Assembly: GCA_900546345.1 (NCBI GenBank)
Contig: URCI01000067.1
Span: 1 to 12,934, forward strand
Reading direction: 5' to 3'
DNA length: 12,934 nt
Source of the DNA: an uncultured Prevotella sp.
GTDB lineage: Bacteria > Bacteroidota > Bacteroidia > Bacteroidales > Bacteroidaceae
Position 1 is the stretch's first letter; each line of letters opens with the position of its first letter. The notes below the pieces were generated by a model. It was not told the DNA's origin and did not search any database. It was given only the letters and a program-made list of their open reading frames with translations. Both the position numbers and the translations under genes were made by a program. Below are positions 11,221 through 12,934 of the stretch, in pieces.

Positions 11221-12795
11221 ATGACAAGCGAAGTAATCATTGACGTAAAGCCTAAAGAGATCTCCATTGCCCTGCTTGAAGACAAACGTCTGGTGGAATA
11301 CCAGAACGAGCCTCGGTCGGCCAATTTCTCAGTGGGCAACATCTACGTCGCAAAGATCAAGAAACTCATGCCGGGTCTCAACGCCAGTTTCGTAGACGTC
11401 GGTTATGAGCGTGACGCTTTCTTGCATTATCTTGACTTAGGTAGTCAGTTTAATTCCTACGCCAAGTATCTCAAGCAGATACAGAGCGACCGCAAGCGCC
11501 TCTTCCCCTTTGACAAAGCCACCCGCCTGCCCGACCTGCAAAAGGACGGCAGCGTGCAGCAGACACTCAAACAGGGACAGGAAGTGCTGGTGCAGATCGT
11601 CAAGGAACCCATTTCCACCAAGGGACCACGCCTGACCGGAGAGCTGAGCTTTGCCGGACGTTATTTGGTGTTGCTTCCCTTTGGCGACAAGGTCTCTGTA
11701 TCCTCTAAGATCAAGAGCGGAGAAGAGAGAGCAAGACTCAAGCAACTCATCCACAGCATCAAACCCAAGAACTGCGGTGTCATCGTCAGAACCGTAGCCG
11801 AGGGCAAACGCGTAGCCGAGCTCGATGCCGAGCTGAAGATTCTGTACAAGCGATGGATCGATGCCATCACCAAGGTGCAGAAGACCCAGCAGCGCCCACA
11901 GCTCGTCTATGAAGAGACCAGCAGGGCCGTTGCCTTGCTGCGCGACCTGTTTAACCCCAGCTATGAGAATATTTTTGTCAACGACGACAGCGTGTTCAAC
12001 GAAGTAAAAGATTATGTGGCGCTCATCGCCCCTGAAAAGGCAGGTATCGTCAAGCGCTATACCGGAAAGGTGCCCATTTTCGATAATTTCAATGTCACCA
12101 AACAAATTAAGGCCAGCTTCGGCAAGACGGTGAACTACGCCCACGGCGCATACCTCATCATCGAGCATACCGAAGCTATGCACGTTGTGGATGTCAACAG
12201 TGGCAACAGATCCAAAAACGAGAAAGGACAAGAAGGTACGGCACTCGACACCAACCTCGGTGCTGCCGATGAGTTGGCCCGCCAACTCAGACTGCGTGAT
12301 ATGGGAGGAATCATCGTGGTCGACTTCATCGACATGAATCTGGCTGAGGACCGGCAATTGCTTTACGAGCGCATGTGCAAGAACATGCAGAAGGACCGTG
12401 CCCGTCACAACATCCTGCCACTGAGCAAATTTGGACTGATGCAGATCACCCGACAGCGTGTGCGTCCTGCCATGGATGTCAACGTCGAAGAGACGTGCCC
12501 GACCTGCAACGGCACTGGAAAGATCAAGTCAAGTATCCTCTTCACCGATCAGCTCGAAGGAAAAATCGACCGCCTGGTCAACAAGATAGGCATCAAAAAG
12601 TTCTATCTCCACGTGCACCCCTATGTCGCTGCCTATATCAATCAAGGCATCATGAGCCTCAAACGCAAATGGCAGATGAAATATGGATTGGGAGTTCATA
12701 TCATCCCCTCGCAGAAGCTCGCCTTCTTGCAATATGAGTTCTACGACGCCAAAGGGGAGTTTCTGGATATGAAAGAAGAGATAGAAACCAAATAA
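11221..12795 (+). CDS. rng: ribonuclease G/E family endoribonuclease
   Basis: A 524-residue Rne/Rng endoribonuclease that cleaves single-stranded RNA in mRNA turnover and rRNA/tRNA processing. The N-terminus MTSEVIIDV resembles RNase G. The S1 domain spans about 36-150, and the loop at 69-118 is some 20 residues longer than in E. coli RNase E. The 5'-sensor/RNase H-like part follows (LTGELSFAGRYLVLLPFG; IVRTVAEGK). The catalytic metal ligands are Asp324 (DVNSGN) and Asp368 (VVDFIDM), equivalent to Asp303 and Asp346 of RNase E. Asn326 is conserved. Cys426-x2-Cys429 (CPTCNGTG) is the zinc link for tetramer formation. A short C-terminal domain ends the protein, and there is no long degradosome scaffold as in E. 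coli RNase E, so RNase G is the better name. An attenuator-like terminator precedes it and a strong one follows. Confidence 0.94.
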   Translation: MTSEVIIDVKPKEISIALLEDKRLVEYQNEPRSANFSVGNIYVAKIKKLMPGLNASFVDVGYERDAFLHYLDLGSQFNSYAKYLKQIQSDRKRLFPFDKATRLPDLQKDGSVQQTLKQGQEVLVQIVKEPISTKGPRLTGELSFAGRYLVLLPFGDKVSVSSKIKSGEERARLKQLIHSIKPKNCGVIVRTVAEGKRVAELDAELKILYKRWIDAITKVQKTQQRPQLVYEETSRAVALLRDLFNPSYENIFVNDDSVFNEVKDYVALIAPEKAGIVKRYTGKVPIFDNFNVTKQIKASFGKTVNYAHGAYLIIEHTEAMHVVDVNSGNRSKNEKGQEGTALDTNLGAADELARQLRLRDMGGIIVVDFIDMNLAEDRQLLYERMCKNMQKDRARHNILPLSKFGLMQITRQRVRPAMDVNVEETCPTCNGTGKIKSSILFTDQLEGKIDRLVNKIGIKKFYLHVHPYVAAYINQGIMSLKRKWQMKYGLGVHIIPSQKLAFLQYEFYDAKGEFLDMKEEIETK

Positions 12796-12831
12796 GTCGG
12801 CACACTACCCCTTGCCGGCCCATCTCACTAC

Positions 12832-12874
12832 AAGAGGGAACGTCAACGCAGTCGTTGACGTTCCCTCTTTTTTT
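12832..12874 (+). terminator. strong intrinsic terminator after rng
   Basis: A 17-bp perfect stem (12832-12848 with 12853-12869) with loop CAGT is followed by T to 12874. The lower stem has A on the left arm and T on the right, so it is partly bidirectional in form. It ends the HU-rng cluster. The 60 bp remaining to the window edge show nothing recognisable. Confidence 0.93.
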
Positions 12875-12934
12875 GTATACCTCAAATCCGCAACTACGCG
12901 CCTAATATGATACAGAAGCGAAAATAATCTGCAT

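Overview
The window looks like a piece of a Bacteroidales chromosome, most likely Prevotella or a close relative. Promoters match the Bacteroidetes pattern (TTTG-like -33 element, about 20 bp, TAnnTTTG -7 element) at the valine tRNA, at the HU gene and, on the minus strand, near the left end. Most start codons lack a clear Shine-Dalgarno sequence and sit behind A/T-rich or CA-rich leaders. The gene content fits: a GDP-fucose pair with a long Bacteroidetes-type fucose synthase, a two-domain Ttd14-like ATPase, and an HU / tiny basic ribosomal-type protein / RNase G cluster. All confident genes are on the + strand, and no insertion sequence, CRISPR array or phage gene is visible.

Layout. Positions 1-898 hold no convincing protein gene. 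They do hold an inverted array of ATCTGTG decamers flanked by direct repeats, and a minus-strand promoter followed about 200 nt later by a terminator-like hairpin, which could be an unannotated small RNA or leader. Positions 899-2363 carry rubredoxin and a flavodiiron protein, an electron-donor/oxygen-reductase pair. A tRNA-Val(GAC) at 2507-2580 lies only 14 nt before a Ttd14-like AAA-CYTH protein, which is followed by two paralogous deoxynucleoside kinases (to 5014). From 5138 to 10291 run gmd, fcl, a two-module glycosyltransferase and an AmpG-like permease. These look like one operon making GDP-L-fucose and, by inference, using it for a surface or cell-envelope glycan. A G-rich repeat and a UUCG-loop terminator close that block. 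From 10699 to 12795 lie HU, a 29-residue basic protein of the AURKAIP1/COX24 (bS22/mS38-like) type, and RNase G, ending in a strong terminator.

The least explained signal lies in the spacers. Two intra-operon spacers, before the second nucleoside kinase and before fcl, are built of six degenerate 7-bp units that run up to the start codon. The spacer before gmd is a 21-bp (3 x 7) tandem duplication. Other points of interest are the 29-residue gene, which gene callers easily miss, a terminator placed 22 nt before rng, and a Q/E difference between the two kinases at a position known to contact the base in related enzymes. Function calls come from reading motifs in the translations; no database search was possible.
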